Assembly: GCA_017536635.1 (NCBI GenBank)
Contig: JAFXHA010000085.1
Location: 1-51,346 of the forward strand
From: Clostridia bacterium
GTDB taxonomy: Bacteria; Bacillota; Clostridia; Oscillospirales; CAG-272
Reading direction: 5' to 3'
DNA length: 51,346 bases
In this document: positions 5,834-15,477 of the stretch, piece after piece
How positions within the stretch are numbered: the stretch's first letter is position 1
Layout of the letters: each line of letters begins with the position of its first letter
The notes under the pieces: generated by a model
The model's input: only the letters and a program-made list of their open reading frames with translations
Databases searched by the model: none
What the model was told of the DNA's origin: nothing
Made by a program: the position numbers and the translations under genes

Positions 5834-8032
5834 ATGAAAAACAAAGCTTTAAAAATTTTAATTTCCATTGCAATTATTACGCTTGTGCTCCTTTCGGCAC
5901 TGGTCCTTGTTGGATGCAGAGCCGATCGCGTAGTGCAGTCCGATTCGTCGGAATCGACGAGCGTCGATATAACTCGCGATACCACCGAGATAACGACCGA
6001 AACCGAGTCGGATGCGATATCCGACGTCGAGACGAGCTCCGACACCACTGACACCACCGATACTGACGGTACTACGGAAAACACCGAAACGGCAGGAACG
6101 TCCGCGCCTGACGAAACCACGGATACCGATAAGGATTCCGAGACTACCAAGGACGCGGAAACGACCGGGGATACGGAAACGACCGAGGATACGGAAACGA
6201 CCGAGGACACGAGTGCTGATACTCAGCCGCCTGCCGATACCGAGGCTCCCGAGCCGCCGTACGTTGATCCTACGGGAATTACTTTGGTAAGAAAGCAGAA
6301 GACCGAGTTCACGATCGTCATACCCAACAACGCCTCCGACCTTATCAGGACGACCTCAAGAACGCTTAAGACCGCGTTTTCAACGCACTTTGGTGTGAGC
6401 ATATCGGTAAAAACCGCTTCTGAATATAAGAGTGCTCACAGCGGAAGTCTTGGCGGCGCAAAGATAGTGCTGGGAGATATAGGCGACGGCAAGGTGAACA
6501 CTGCGATTGAACAGGAGCTGCGCGACAGCGAATTTTATATCGAGGCAAAGGATGACAGCCTTTACATAATCGGCGGAATCGACGATGGCGTATACTTCGG
6601 CGTGAATTATCTTATTGACACGTATATGAAGGCCGCACCGTCGCTTTGGCGCTTTGATTACGGGCTGATATACAGACGAGTTCTTGATAAGCCGGTAGAT
6701 AGCTTTAAAATATCCGGCAACGAGATTTGGAAATATAGCATAGTATATTACGATTCGGTCTACGCAAAGGCGTGTGCCGAGAGTGTTCAGAAGGCGATCA
6801 TAACCGCAACGGGATATACGCTCCCGATATATAAGGATTCAACGGCTACGGGCGAGTACGAGATACTCGTCGGTAAAACGAACAGGATCGAGGCAAAGAC
6901 CTTGCGCGGCGCTTACGACAGACCTAACGTTTATTACGACGTAGAGGTAGTCGGAGAAAAGCTCGTTATTATGGGAGAAGGATACAGAACGCTTGCAAAG
7001 GTAGAATCGGTCTTTAAGAGTTATATTGGAACGCTTGGCAGCTCGGCAGATCTTACGGGTGAGCTGAGAAGCGGAAATATTATTGCCGAGGTCGATGCCG
7101 TTGACTGTATGACGGGCGCGCTCACGGTAGATCCGAACGCTGATCTTCGCGTGCTGCATTGGAATATGGCAGCGCCGCTTTCCTGGGATCAGTCCTCTGA
7201 GGCGTGGGGCTCGAAGTGGCCCTTTACGGCAGACGAAACGGGACGCAGACAGCGCGGCGAGCAGCAGGCGGATATGATACTTATCTATAATCCCGACGTT
7301 ATTACCACGAACGAGGTTTACGTGGGACACGCGAACGGACATCAGTTCGCGGCTCTTGTCAAGGAGCTTTCCGAGTATTTTGTCCTCGTGGATTCCAAAT
7401 ACGATTCGCGCGATACGAATATGCCCGGTGGAGTTCCTACACAGGACGGCAATAATGCGTCCTACGGAAACCCCGAGAGTATTCTGATACGCAAGAGCAA
7501 GCTCAAGGTCGTCGATTCGGGCTGGAGATATCTTTCTGACGGAACGCAGTACCACGGCATACATTGGGCGATACTTGAAACCTTGTCCTCGGGCAAGAAA
7601 TTTATCGTCTCGGTAGGACATTACGGAGACGCGAGAACCAAGACCACGTATGCGGTCGAGCACCTTGCGGCAATAGCGTTTGCGCAGAAGTGCAGCGGAA
7701 GCAGCACGCCGCTTCCAACAATATTGACGGGTGATATGTATACCTGGGTAAATCACAGCGGCGGCAGATATGGTGCGGGATATAAGTATCTTGACAGTAA
7801 CGGATACGATGATTCGCAGGTGAGCGCAACCGTCAACTGCAATGACGTGAACGGAACTCTGCACGGCAGCTTCCACGATCCTATGAACGATACCAACAAG
7901 AGCAGAGCATCTGAGGATTTCGTGTGGTATAATAACAAGCTTAAATCGCTCAAATTCGGCGTTATAACCGTGCCCGAATCAACAAATACCAGCGACCATT
8001 GGCCTGTGTTTGCTGATCTGAAATTTACTTAA
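5834..8032 (+). CDS. EEP-fold surface lipoprotein, array member 2
   Basis: 732 aa, the longest of the array. Lipobox VGC with Cys28. The Asp/Thr/Glu linker is the most extended (about 30-138) and contains three 18-bp tandem DNA repeats. Two accessory alpha/beta domains follow, the second opening with the family signature SGNEIWKYSIVYYD. The EEP domain begins near 435 with LRVLHWNMAAP. Metal-site Glu is in TTNEVY, the His motif is SVGHYGDA, GDMY replaces GDxN, and SDHWP is near the C terminus. The gene starts 32 bp after member 1 with only a weak ribosome binding site, so it is probably read from the same transcript. Confidence 0.85.
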   Translation: MKNKALKILISIAIITLVLLSALVLVGCRADRVVQSDSSESTSVDITRDTTEITTETESDAISDVETSSDTTDTTDTDGTTENTETAGTSAPDETTDTDKDSETTKDAETTGDTETTEDTETTEDTSADTQPPADTEAPEPPYVDPTGITLVRKQKTEFTIVIPNNASDLIRTTSRTLKTAFSTHFGVSISVKTASEYKSAHSGSLGGAKIVLGDIGDGKVNTAIEQELRDSEFYIEAKDDSLYIIGGIDDGVYFGVNYLIDTYMKAAPSLWRFDYGLIYRRVLDKPVDSFKISGNEIWKYSIVYYDSVYAKACAESVQKAIITATGYTLPIYKDSTATGEYEILVGKTNRIEAKTLRGAYDRPNVYYDVEVVGEKLVIMGEGYRTLAKVESVFKSYIGTLGSSADLTGELRSGNIIAEVDAVDCMTGALTVDPNADLRVLHWNMAAPLSWDQSSEAWGSKWPFTADETGRRQRGEQQADMILIYNPDVITTNEVYVGHANGHQFAALVKELSEYFVLVDSKYDSRDTNMPGGVPTQDGNNASYGNPESILIRKSKLKVVDSGWRYLSDGTQYHGIHWAILETLSSGKKFIVSVGHYGDARTKTTYAVEHLAAIAFAQKCSGSSTPLPTILTGDMYTWVNHSGGRYGAGYKYLDSNGYDDSQVSATVNCNDVNGTLHGSFHDPMNDTNKSRASEDFVWYNNKLKSLKFGVITVPESTNTSDHWPVFADLKFT
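6151..6204 (+). repeat. Three 18-bp tandem repeats in a lipoprotein linker
   Basis: Three consecutive 18-bp units built on GGATACGGAAACGACCGA (the first has three differences). They encode a six-residue Asp/Thr/Glu repeat. The length is a multiple of three, so slippage would change linker length without breaking the frame. Confidence 0.75.
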
Positions 8033-8071
8033 AGGCAATCAATTCAAACCGAAACGAAAGGTTGAACAGTT

Positions 8072-10081
8072 ATGAAAAACAGATCGATAAGAATTATTAT
8101 AGCAACGCTTTTGACAATTCTTATGCTTTTGTCGTCCGTATCACTTATTGGATGCGATAAGGGCACAGACACGCCTGAGGGTTCTTCCGAATCTACGGGT
8201 ACCGATACGGCTGTCGAGACCACCGAAATAACCACCGATACCGAAACCGACTCGGAAACGAGCGAGAGCACGACGGATACCGAGGATACCGGATCGGCAG
8301 ATACCGAGTCGGCGGATACCGAGGCTCCCGAGACCGAGGATACCGAAGCGCCCGCGCCCCAGCCTGTTGAGCTTACCTTGTTTGAAGACGGAAAAACCGA
8401 TTTTACCATTGTTATAGCCAATGGCTCTACGGCGACTGTGAGTGGCGCGGCAAATGAGCTCGCTTCGGCGTTCAAGTCCAAGCTTGACATTGACATAACG
8501 GTAGTTACCGAGAGCGCATACAAGGAGAGCAACGGAGGCAGCATCAGCGGCTCGAAGATCGTGTTCGGCACTCTGGCGCAAGATGTGGCAAGCATAGACT
8601 TGAAAAAATCTTTGCGTCCGGGTGAATACGTTGCGAGTGCGGTGGGGGACAGCTTTTATTTTGCGGGCAGCTCCGACGATGACGTTGCTGCGGCGGTAGC
8701 TTATTTTTCCAATAACTATTTGAAGGCTTCGAACCGTTCTCTCGTTTTGAGTGAGGGCGACCTCTTTAAAAACGATCTTTCCGACCGTATGCCTATTCCC
8801 AATATGACTATATCAGGCAATGAGATCTGGAGATATAAGATCGTGTACGACGATACCTATCATGCTCAAAGGTGTGCTAACAATATTCAGCTTGCTATTG
8901 CCGATTCTACGGGATACAAACTCGACGTTGTCGGAGAATCGACACCGGAGAGCAAGTATGAGATACTTGTCGGAAAGACCAACAGAGCAGAGAGCGATAC
9001 TGTCAGGGGCAAGTTCGCCCGTCCCAACGTATATTACGAGGTTACGGCGGTGGGCGACAAGGCAGTATTTATGGCAGAGGGATATGCTACACTTACAAAG
9101 CTGTCGACCGAATTCAACTGGTATATGATCAGAAACAGCGGCGATCTGGATATTGCGACGACCGTTATGAGCGGAGATATTATCGCTCAGGTCGATCCTG
9201 AGGATATAAGTATGTTTGAGAGGGCAGAGGGAACCGATCTTCGTGTGCTTCATTGGAATATGGCGGCGCCCTATCTGAACGATGCAAACAAGGTATATAC
9301 CGACAACAAGATCCGCGGAGAAGTAATGGCGGATATGATCCTGCAGTTCCTTCCCGATATCATTACTACGAACGAGATCTATCTCGGACACGCGGGCGGC
9401 AAGCTTTACGATGCGGTTATGAAAGAGCTTTTGGAGTATTATAATATTCTCGATCAATCTCCTTACGAGATAGGAAAGCCGAATCCCGATTCCAAGCCCA
9501 AAAATCAGTTTGGCAAGGGTCCTACGATACACGAAAACATCCTTTACAAAAAGGATCTTGGCTTTACGGTCAAGTGGTCGGGCTGGAGATATAATTACGA
9601 AAACGTGTACTATCACGGATATCATACCGCGGTGTTTACCGATGCTGCCGGCAAGGATCTGCTCGTGTCCGTCGGACATTACGCCGATGCCAGAACCTCT
9701 ACCCGATGCCCCGAGGAGCATAATGCGGCTATCGCCGATGCGAAGGCGGCAAGCGGAGTAGCGGATAACGTTACGACGATCGTAACGGGTGATATGTATA
9801 CCTGGAACAACAATAGTAGCGGCGCATATGCTACGGGCTATAACTATTGGGTAGATCAGGGATATACCGATTCGCAGGTGAGCGCAAAGGTCAATGCTAA
9901 CAACACCGTACATTACGGAACCTTCCATACGATCGGCAAGCAGGAAGGAAGCCGTGCGGGCGAGGACTTTATCTGGACCAAGAACGGACTTTCGGCGCTC
10001 TGCTATAAGGTCCTGTCGAACCAGCAGGCAACCGATACGAGCGACCATTATCCCGTAATGGCGGATCTGAAATTCAACTGA
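8072..10081 (+). CDS. EEP-fold surface lipoprotein, array member 3
   Basis: 669 aa with lipobox LIGC (Cys28), a Thr/Asp/Glu linker to about residue 105, two accessory domains (second signature SGNEIWRYKIVYDD near 250) and a C-terminal EEP domain. Motifs: HWNMAAP, TTNEIY, SVGHYADA, GDMY and SDHYP. The Asn of GDxN is again an aromatic residue. The gene starts 39 bp after member 2 and a strong terminator lies 15 bp after its stop, so members 1-3 form one operon. Confidence 0.85.
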   Translation: MKNRSIRIIIATLLTILMLLSSVSLIGCDKGTDTPEGSSESTGTDTAVETTEITTDTETDSETSESTTDTEDTGSADTESADTEAPETEDTEAPAPQPVELTLFEDGKTDFTIVIANGSTATVSGAANELASAFKSKLDIDITVVTESAYKESNGGSISGSKIVFGTLAQDVASIDLKKSLRPGEYVASAVGDSFYFAGSSDDDVAAAVAYFSNNYLKASNRSLVLSEGDLFKNDLSDRMPIPNMTISGNEIWRYKIVYDDTYHAQRCANNIQLAIADSTGYKLDVVGESTPESKYEILVGKTNRAESDTVRGKFARPNVYYEVTAVGDKAVFMAEGYATLTKLSTEFNWYMIRNSGDLDIATTVMSGDIIAQVDPEDISMFERAEGTDLRVLHWNMAAPYLNDANKVYTDNKIRGEVMADMILQFLPDIITTNEIYLGHAGGKLYDAVMKELLEYYNILDQSPYEIGKPNPDSKPKNQFGKGPTIHENILYKKDLGFTVKWSGWRYNYENVYYHGYHTAVFTDAAGKDLLVSVGHYADARTSTRCPEEHNAAIADAKAASGVADNVTTIVTGDMYTWNNNSSGAYATGYNYWVDQGYTDSQVSAKVNANNTVHYGTFHTIGKQEGSRAGEDFIWTKNGLSALCYKVLSNQQATDTSDHYPVMADLKFN

Positions 10082-10095
10082 TAAATAAATACATA

Positions 10096-10136
10096 CAACA
10101 AAAGGGCTCTTAGTAAATAAAAGAGCCCTTTGTTGT
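10096..10136 (+). terminator. Terminator after lipoprotein members 1-3
   Basis: CAACAAAAGGGCTCTT (10096-10111) pairs with the AAGAGCCC...TTGTTG arm (10120-10136) with one bulge. The stem has long A and T sides, so it may act in both directions. Confidence 0.82.
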
Positions 10137-10303
10137 ATAATAAAAAGGCAAGAGTGAGGCTATTTTTGTTTGCGTTTCGACGGGCTTCGGTTTTAGCCTT
10201 TAATGCTCCTCAAGTTGTTATGATGATTTGTTCGTTGTGCAAATATCACAAAAAAACAATAAAAATATTGTTTATTGATAAGCCATAAAGCGGCAAAAGT
10301 TTA

Positions 10304-10331
10304 TTGATTTTTAAAATATTTATGGTAAAAT
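10304..10331 (+). promoter_or_regulatory. Promoter for array member 4
   Basis: TTGATT (10304-10309), 16-bp spacer, TAAAAT (10326-10331) preceded by TGG (extended -10). The AT-rich stretch 10140-10300 upstream shows no gene; nothing else is recognised in it. Confidence 0.6.
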
Positions 10332-10389
10332 AATACTAATTATAGAGAAAATATAGTTGTATATGCTATATATTGTTAAGGAGCAACAG

Positions 10390-12378
10390 ATGAGAAAAAG
10401 ATATTTGAGCGTGCCGATCGTTATAATACTTGCGGTGCTGATGCTCGTGCCTTCGATGATGCTGTTGGGGTGCGCGAACGCAGAATTTCCGTATAACGAC
10501 GGCGAGCCGATCGGATACGGGCCGGGCGGAAACAGTCAATCCGAGCCGCCGGATCACAACGGAGAAAACGCTGAAAATGAAACGACAGATCCCGCGGAAA
10601 CAGAGGAGATCATCGACGTTGACGTAAGCCTCTTTGCTAACGGAAAGACTGAGTTTGATATAGTTATATCTAATCTGGCGAGCGAAACTATATCTGCGTC
10701 GGCAAATAATATCAAGGAAGCTTTTTCTTCAAAGCTCGGAGTGTCGATCGATATCAGAAATGAATATTATTTCAAGCTTTTTAACGAAGGCAGTCTCAAG
10801 GGGCCGAAGATAGTTATCGGAATTCTTTCGGAGGATACGATAAGCGCGGATATAGAGAGACCGCTTCGTGACGGAGAATATATGCTGAAGGTTACCGACG
10901 GAAGTCTTTATATTATCGGCGGAACCGAAGCGTCTACCGTTCAGGCAGTAAACTATTTTATCAACGTATTTATTAAAAACGCCAACACTCCAATTGTGTT
11001 TAAATCGGGAGTCGTTTATCATAAAAAGGCATCTGCACCCGTCATCAATATGGCAATATCGGGTAACGAGATCTGGAAATACAGCGTCATATATGACGAT
11101 ACCGTATTTGGAAAAGCGTGCGCAGAGCGCGTACGCGCGATCATAGCCTCGGTGTCGGGATACACCTTGCCGATGAATACAGATGCCGCACCTGAATCGA
11201 CCTATGAGATACTTGTCGGAAAGACTAATCGCGCCGCAAGCTACGAGGTCAGATCAAAATACAGCCGTCCGAACGTTTATTACGATATCAAAACGGTCGG
11301 CAAAAAGCTGATTGTTATGGGCGAAGGATACGTTACGCTAAATAAGGTAGCGTACGAGTTTGAGGGCTACGTTTCTACTATGGGTGGCTTTGGATCGACT
11401 ATTGACGGAAGCGTAAAAAGCGGTAACGTTATCTCTCTTGTTGACGCGGGTGCGGGCGAAAGTATGTTTGCTCGCGCTGACGAAACCGACCTTCGTGTTA
11501 TGCATTGGAATATGGCGGCGCCGTATCTTCAGACAAACGGCGCGATCTATACCGACAACAGAGCCCGCGGAGAGATAATGGCGGATTCTATACTTCAGCT
11601 TTATCCGGATATCCTTACGACAAACGAGTTCTATGCGAGCCACAACGGAGACACTACCTTCTATAATGCCGTTATGGGTGAGCTTGGAGAATATTATAAC
11701 GTCCTTGAATCAAGATATGAGCAGGATAAGCCCATTGAGGGCGCCGATGCTATATCGGGAAAAACTATAAATTCAAATATTATTTATAAGAAGTCGGCGG
11801 GAATGACAGTCATATCGTCGGGCTGGCGATACGCAAGCGAAAAGACGGCGACGACCGAGGAGAATCCTGACGGCTGGGTATATTATCACGGATATCATAC
11901 AGCGGTATTCAAGACCTATTACGGAGACAGATTTATCATATCTGTTGCTCATAATGCGGACAGCCGTATGGAGACCAAGTGGGTACAGGAGCAGCTTGCA
12001 GCGGTAGAAGACGCAAGAGTGGCAAGCGAGAGCGCTGATAATATTTCCGTGATACTGACGGGCGATATGTATACCTTTGTCAACCATAGCGCCGATGCCA
12101 GCGGTGCAGGATACCATTATTTGCAGTCTCAGGGATACCTTGATGCGCAGATCTCGGCTCTCGTCAACGCTAACGCGCCTGACGGTTGTATTGACCTGGA
12201 TAACAGAAAGCACGGAACCTTCCACGATATAGGAATAAAGCAGGTGCAGCGTGCGAGCGAGGACTTTATCTGGACTAAGAACGGGTTGACTGCGCTGAAA
12301 TTTAAGGTGTTGACCTTTAAAGAGGTACAGGATACCAGCGACCACTATCCCGTTGTCGCCGATCTTAAATTTAATTGA
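10390..12378 (+). CDS. EEP-fold surface lipoprotein, array member 4
   Basis: 662 aa from the ATG at 10390, which has AAGGAG six bases upstream. An in-frame ATG at 10357 lacks a ribosome binding site and would put a non-hydrophobic stub before the signal peptide. Lipobox LLGC, Cys28. The linker is shorter and less repetitive than in members 1-3 and includes a Pro/Gly-rich part. Two accessory domains follow (second signature SGNEIWKYSVIYDD near 230). The EEP domain carries HWNMAAP, TTNEFY, SVAHNADS in place of the VGHYGDA motif of the other members, GDMY and SDHYP. It has its own promoter, so it is a separate unit from members 1-3. Confidence 0.85.
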   Translation: MRKRYLSVPIVIILAVLMLVPSMMLLGCANAEFPYNDGEPIGYGPGGNSQSEPPDHNGENAENETTDPAETEEIIDVDVSLFANGKTEFDIVISNLASETISASANNIKEAFSSKLGVSIDIRNEYYFKLFNEGSLKGPKIVIGILSEDTISADIERPLRDGEYMLKVTDGSLYIIGGTEASTVQAVNYFINVFIKNANTPIVFKSGVVYHKKASAPVINMAISGNEIWKYSVIYDDTVFGKACAERVRAIIASVSGYTLPMNTDAAPESTYEILVGKTNRAASYEVRSKYSRPNVYYDIKTVGKKLIVMGEGYVTLNKVAYEFEGYVSTMGGFGSTIDGSVKSGNVISLVDAGAGESMFARADETDLRVMHWNMAAPYLQTNGAIYTDNRARGEIMADSILQLYPDILTTNEFYASHNGDTTFYNAVMGELGEYYNVLESRYEQDKPIEGADAISGKTINSNIIYKKSAGMTVISSGWRYASEKTATTEENPDGWVYYHGYHTAVFKTYYGDRFIISVAHNADSRMETKWVQEQLAAVEDARVASESADNISVILTGDMYTFVNHSADASGAGYHYLQSQGYLDAQISALVNANAPDGCIDLDNRKHGTFHDIGIKQVQRASEDFIWTKNGLTALKFKVLTFKEVQDTSDHYPVVADLKFN

Positions 12379-12468
12379 CTTTACGATATTGACGAATATA
12401 TGATTTTGCCGTGAAAAAGGATCTGAGCACTTCTTTTTCGAGTATGCGGCGAGGCTCACAAGATACAA

Positions 12469-13710
12469 ATGAAAATAGCGGAGAAGAGTATTTGGAAATA
12501 TACGATAGTGTATTACGATAACGCTTGGAGCAGACATTGTGCCGAGCGCATAAGAGACGCGATCACAAGGAAGGTCGGAGTAAGGCTACCGATGGTAACC
12601 GATAGCTCTGATGAAAGAGAGTGTGAGATAATCGTAGGAAAAACGAGTCGCCCGGAGAGCGTAGAGCTGCGCACAAGGTACGACCGTCCGAATATCTATT
12701 ACGATATTGTGCTTAAAGGATCCAAGCTCATTTGTATGGGAGAGGGATATCGTACGCTTGACAGAGTGGCGTCTATACTTGAGGCGCTGATCGGCGGAGA
12801 GGGAGAAGTGTCTCTTCGCAAAAATATAGCGAGCGGAGATCTCAGGGCTGACGATGACGGAAATATGATCGATCGAGCCGAGGGCACAGACGTCAGAGTA
12901 TTCGACTGGAATCTTAACGCTCCGGGAAATATGGGCGCAAATTTGATCGAGAATGCCGAGAGGGCAGCTGACGTCATTTTGAGACACCTTCCCGACGTTA
13001 TCGGCACTAATGAAATGTATAACAGCAGAAATTGCGAGCCGTATAAGCGATTTTACGATGCGGTTATGCGTGAGCTATCGCCTTATTATACGGTGATTGA
13101 GAGCTCGCCGTACGACGAAGGTCAGCCGACCGAGGGCTTACGCGGCGATTCGAACAGATACGGTATTCCGCCCGAAAATATTATTTTCAGACGCGAGCTG
13201 GAATTGTATCCCGTAGCGTCGGGATACAGATATACTCCGAATCTTATAACCTATCACGGATATCACTGGGCAATATTCAAAGCCGAGGCGGGAAGCTTTA
13301 TTTTCTCGGTTGGGCACTATGAGGAGAGCCGCAACGATCCTACCTGCGCCATCGCTCATATGGAAACGACGAAATTCGCGCAGCAAAGAGCGGGCTCTGA
13401 TGAGCTTTTACCCGAGGTTATTACGGGAGATCTGTTTACTCATTACGGCTGCAAAAACAGCGGATACTCCGCGTTTGCCGATGCGGGATATATTGATGCT
13501 CAGCGCCAAGCCGAGATCAACTGTAACGGCGATATTGCCTGTTCAACCTATCACCGGATCGGCAAGTATCATCCCAGATGGGCGAACAGCATCGACCTTG
13601 TGATGTGTAAGGGGATCATAAAGCCTCTTAAATTTAAGGTTATAACCTCACAGGAAGCGCTTGACGTGAGCGATCACTGTCCCGTGTGCGCAGACCTGAA
13701 GTTCAATTAA
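12469..13710 (+). CDS. Signal-less EEP-fold paralogue, array member 5
   Basis: 413 aa. It starts exactly at the second accessory domain (KSIWKYTIVYYD), so it lacks the signal peptide, lipobox, linker and first domain of its four neighbours. The EEP domain is complete: FDWNLNAP, GTNEMY, SVGHYEES, GDLF and SDHCP. Without a signal it should stay in the cytoplasm, or it is a 5'-truncated copy. The 90 bp between member 4 and this start contain no trace of the missing parts, and the ribosome binding site is weak. A clean terminator follows. Confidence 0.75.
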   Translation: MKIAEKSIWKYTIVYYDNAWSRHCAERIRDAITRKVGVRLPMVTDSSDERECEIIVGKTSRPESVELRTRYDRPNIYYDIVLKGSKLICMGEGYRTLDRVASILEALIGGEGEVSLRKNIASGDLRADDDGNMIDRAEGTDVRVFDWNLNAPGNMGANLIENAERAADVILRHLPDVIGTNEMYNSRNCEPYKRFYDAVMRELSPYYTVIESSPYDEGQPTEGLRGDSNRYGIPPENIIFRRELELYPVASGYRYTPNLITYHGYHWAIFKAEAGSFIFSVGHYEESRNDPTCAIAHMETTKFAQQRAGSDELLPEVITGDLFTHYGCKNSGYSAFADAGYIDAQRQAEINCNGDIACSTYHRIGKYHPRWANSIDLVMCKGIIKPLKFKVITSQEALDVSDHCPVCADLKFN

Positions 13711-13719
13711 ACAAAATAT

Positions 13720-13745
13720 AAAGGGCGGTAAAGCCGCCCTTTTCT
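13720..13745 (+). terminator. Terminator of the EEP array
   Basis: AAAGGGCGG (13720-13728), loop TAAAG, CCGCCCTTT (13734-13742), then TCTC. The stem is perfect. Confidence 0.88.
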
Positions 13746-13765
13746 CATTTATTTTTTGATATCTA

Positions 13766-13794
13766 TTGAAAAAAATTAAAGTATCTGCTATAAT
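13766..13794 (+). promoter_or_regulatory. Promoter of the ACT/UPF0210 pair
   Basis: TTGAAA (13766-13771), 17-bp spacer, TATAAT (13789-13794), with TGC just before the -10 (extended). Confidence 0.8.
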
Positions 13795-13826
13795 AAGGTA
13801 TTGATAAAAAACAAGGAAGGTAAAAT

Positions 13827-14096
13827 ATGAAAGCAGTTATTACCGTTGTAGGACAGGATTCAAAGGGAATTATCGCCAAGGTCAGCGCAAAGTGCGCAGA
13901 GGTAGGCGGAAACATCACCGAGATCTCGCAGAGTGTTCTCAAGGAATATTTCGCGATGATAATGGTGGTTGATATAAGCGATATCAACGTACCGTTTGCA
14001 CAGCTCGTTGACGATTTTGATGCGCTCGGCAAGGAAAACGGACTTGATATACGCACTATGCACGAGGATATTTTCAACTCGATGCACAGGATCTGA
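13827..14096 (+). CDS. ACT domain protein, UPF0237 family
   Basis: 89 aa, a single ACT domain with the family opening [20 protein letters not shown] and a following [12 protein letters not shown] domains bind small ligands, often amino acids. This stand-alone family has no settled function. It is almost always beside a UPF0210 gene, as here, ten bases upstream. AAGGAAGG precedes the start. Confidence 0.92.
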   Translation: MKAVITVVGQDSKGIIAKVSAKCAEVGGNITEISQSVLKEYFAMIMVVDISDINVPFAQLVDDFDALGKENGLDIRTMHEDIFNSMHRI

Positions 14097-14106
14097 GGAG
14101 CGTCAA

Positions 14107-15465
14107 ATGATAAATACCAAAGATATTCTTGAAACAATAAATATGATAAAGGACGAGAACCTTGACATCAGAACGATAACTATGGGTATCTCGCTCTATG
14201 ACTGTGCCGCAGACAGCGTGGACGTCGCTTGTGATAGGATATACGACAAGATCACGACCAGCGCCAAGGATCTCGTGAAGGTTGGCTGCGACATTGAAAA
14301 GGAATACGGAATCCCGATCATCAACAAGCGTGTATCGGTAACGCCTATCTCTATGGTTGGCGGCAGATATTCGTCCGAGGATTACGTAAAGATCGCGCAC
14401 ACGCTCGATCGCGCGGCTGACACGCTCGGTATCAACTTTATCGGCGGCTACGGCGCGCTGGTGCAGAAGGGATTTACCGATAACGCGAGAAATCTTATTG
14501 AGTCTATCCCCGTAGCTCTTGCCGAAACAGAGCGCGTTTGCTCGTCGGTCAACGTTGCGTCTACAAAGGCGGGAATCAATATGGACGCGGTAGCGATAAT
14601 GGGTAGGATCATCAAGGAAGCGGCGTATCTTACTCGCGACAAGGATTCTATCGGTTGCGCAAAGCTCGTGGTGTTTGCAAACGTTCCCGAGGACAATCCC
14701 TTTATGGCAGGTGCATTCCACGGCGTCGGTGAGGCTGAAAGAGTTATCAACGTCGGAGTTTCGGGACCGGGTGTCGTAAGCTCTGCTATAAAGCGCGCGG
14801 GCAATTGTGATTTTTCCTCGCTTGCCGAAACCATCAAGAAGACCGCGTTCAAGATCACCCGTATGGGACAGCTCGTCGCGACTGAAGCGTCGAACAGACT
14901 CGGTGTTCCGTTCGGAATAGTTGACCTTTCTCTTGCCCCCACGCCCGCTGTCGGCGACTCTGTTGCGCACATTCTTGAGGGAATGGGTATAGAGCGCTGC
15001 GGAGCGCACGGTACGACCGCCGCTCTGGCTCTTTTGAATGACGCAGTCAAGAAGGGAGGGGTAATGGCTTCCTCACAGGTTGGAGGGCTCTCAGGTGCCT
15101 TTATTCCCGTCTCAGAGGATGCGGGAATGATCGATGCTGTCAAGGCAGGTGCTCTCTCGCTTGAAAAGCTTGAGGCAATGACCGCCGTTTGCTCGGTCGG
15201 ACTCGATATGATAGCTATTCCCGGCGATACTCCCGCCGAGACTATCTGCGGCATTATCGCCGACGAAATATCTATCGGTGTTGCTAATACCAAAACTACC
15301 GCCGTCAGAGTTATCCCTGCCTACGGTAAGGGTGTCGGAGACGGTGTTGAGTTCGGAGGACTCCTCGGTTACGCCCCCATTATGAGCGTTAGTAAGTTCG
15401 GTTGTGCTGATTTCATCGCCCGCGGCGGCCACATCCCCGCTCCGATTCATTCGCTTAAGAATTAA
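14107..15465 (+). CDS. UPF0210 (DUF711) family protein
   Basis: 452 aa from the ATG at 14107 (GAGGAG six bases upstream), the usual family length. Typical segments are [12 protein letters not shown] near the N terminus, [13 protein letters not shown] near 115, GVSGPGVV near 220 and a Gly-rich C-terminal part ending in [17 protein letters not shown]. It is soluble, with no signal peptide. The biochemical function is not established. Pairing with the ACT-domain gene suggests a ligand-regulated enzyme, which is inference. The gene is followed at once by a composite hairpin repeat that contains a terminator. Confidence 0.92.
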   Translation: MINTKDILETINMIKDENLDIRTITMGISLYDCAADSVDVACDRIYDKITTSAKDLVKVGCDIEKEYGIPIINKRVSVTPISMVGGRYSSEDYVKIAHTLDRAADTLGINFIGGYGALVQKGFTDNARNLIESIPVALAETERVCSSVNVASTKAGINMDAVAIMGRIIKEAAYLTRDKDSIGCAKLVVFANVPEDNPFMAGAFHGVGEAERVINVGVSGPGVVSSAIKRAGNCDFSSLAETIKKTAFKITRMGQLVATEASNRLGVPFGIVDLSLAPTPAVGDSVAHILEGMGIERCGAHGTTAALALLNDAVKKGGVMASSQVGGLSGAFIPVSEDAGMIDAVKAGALSLEKLEAMTAVCSVGLDMIAIPGDTPAETICGIIADEISIGVANTKTTAVRVIPAYGKGVGDGVEFGGLLGYAPIMSVSKFGCADFIARGGHIPAPIHSLKN

Positions 15466-15477
15466 GGTTTTTACGTT

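Noticed and set aside
10357..10389. Earlier start of lipoprotein member 4
   Set aside because: There is no ribosome binding site, and the AAGGAG site and signal peptide both support 10390.
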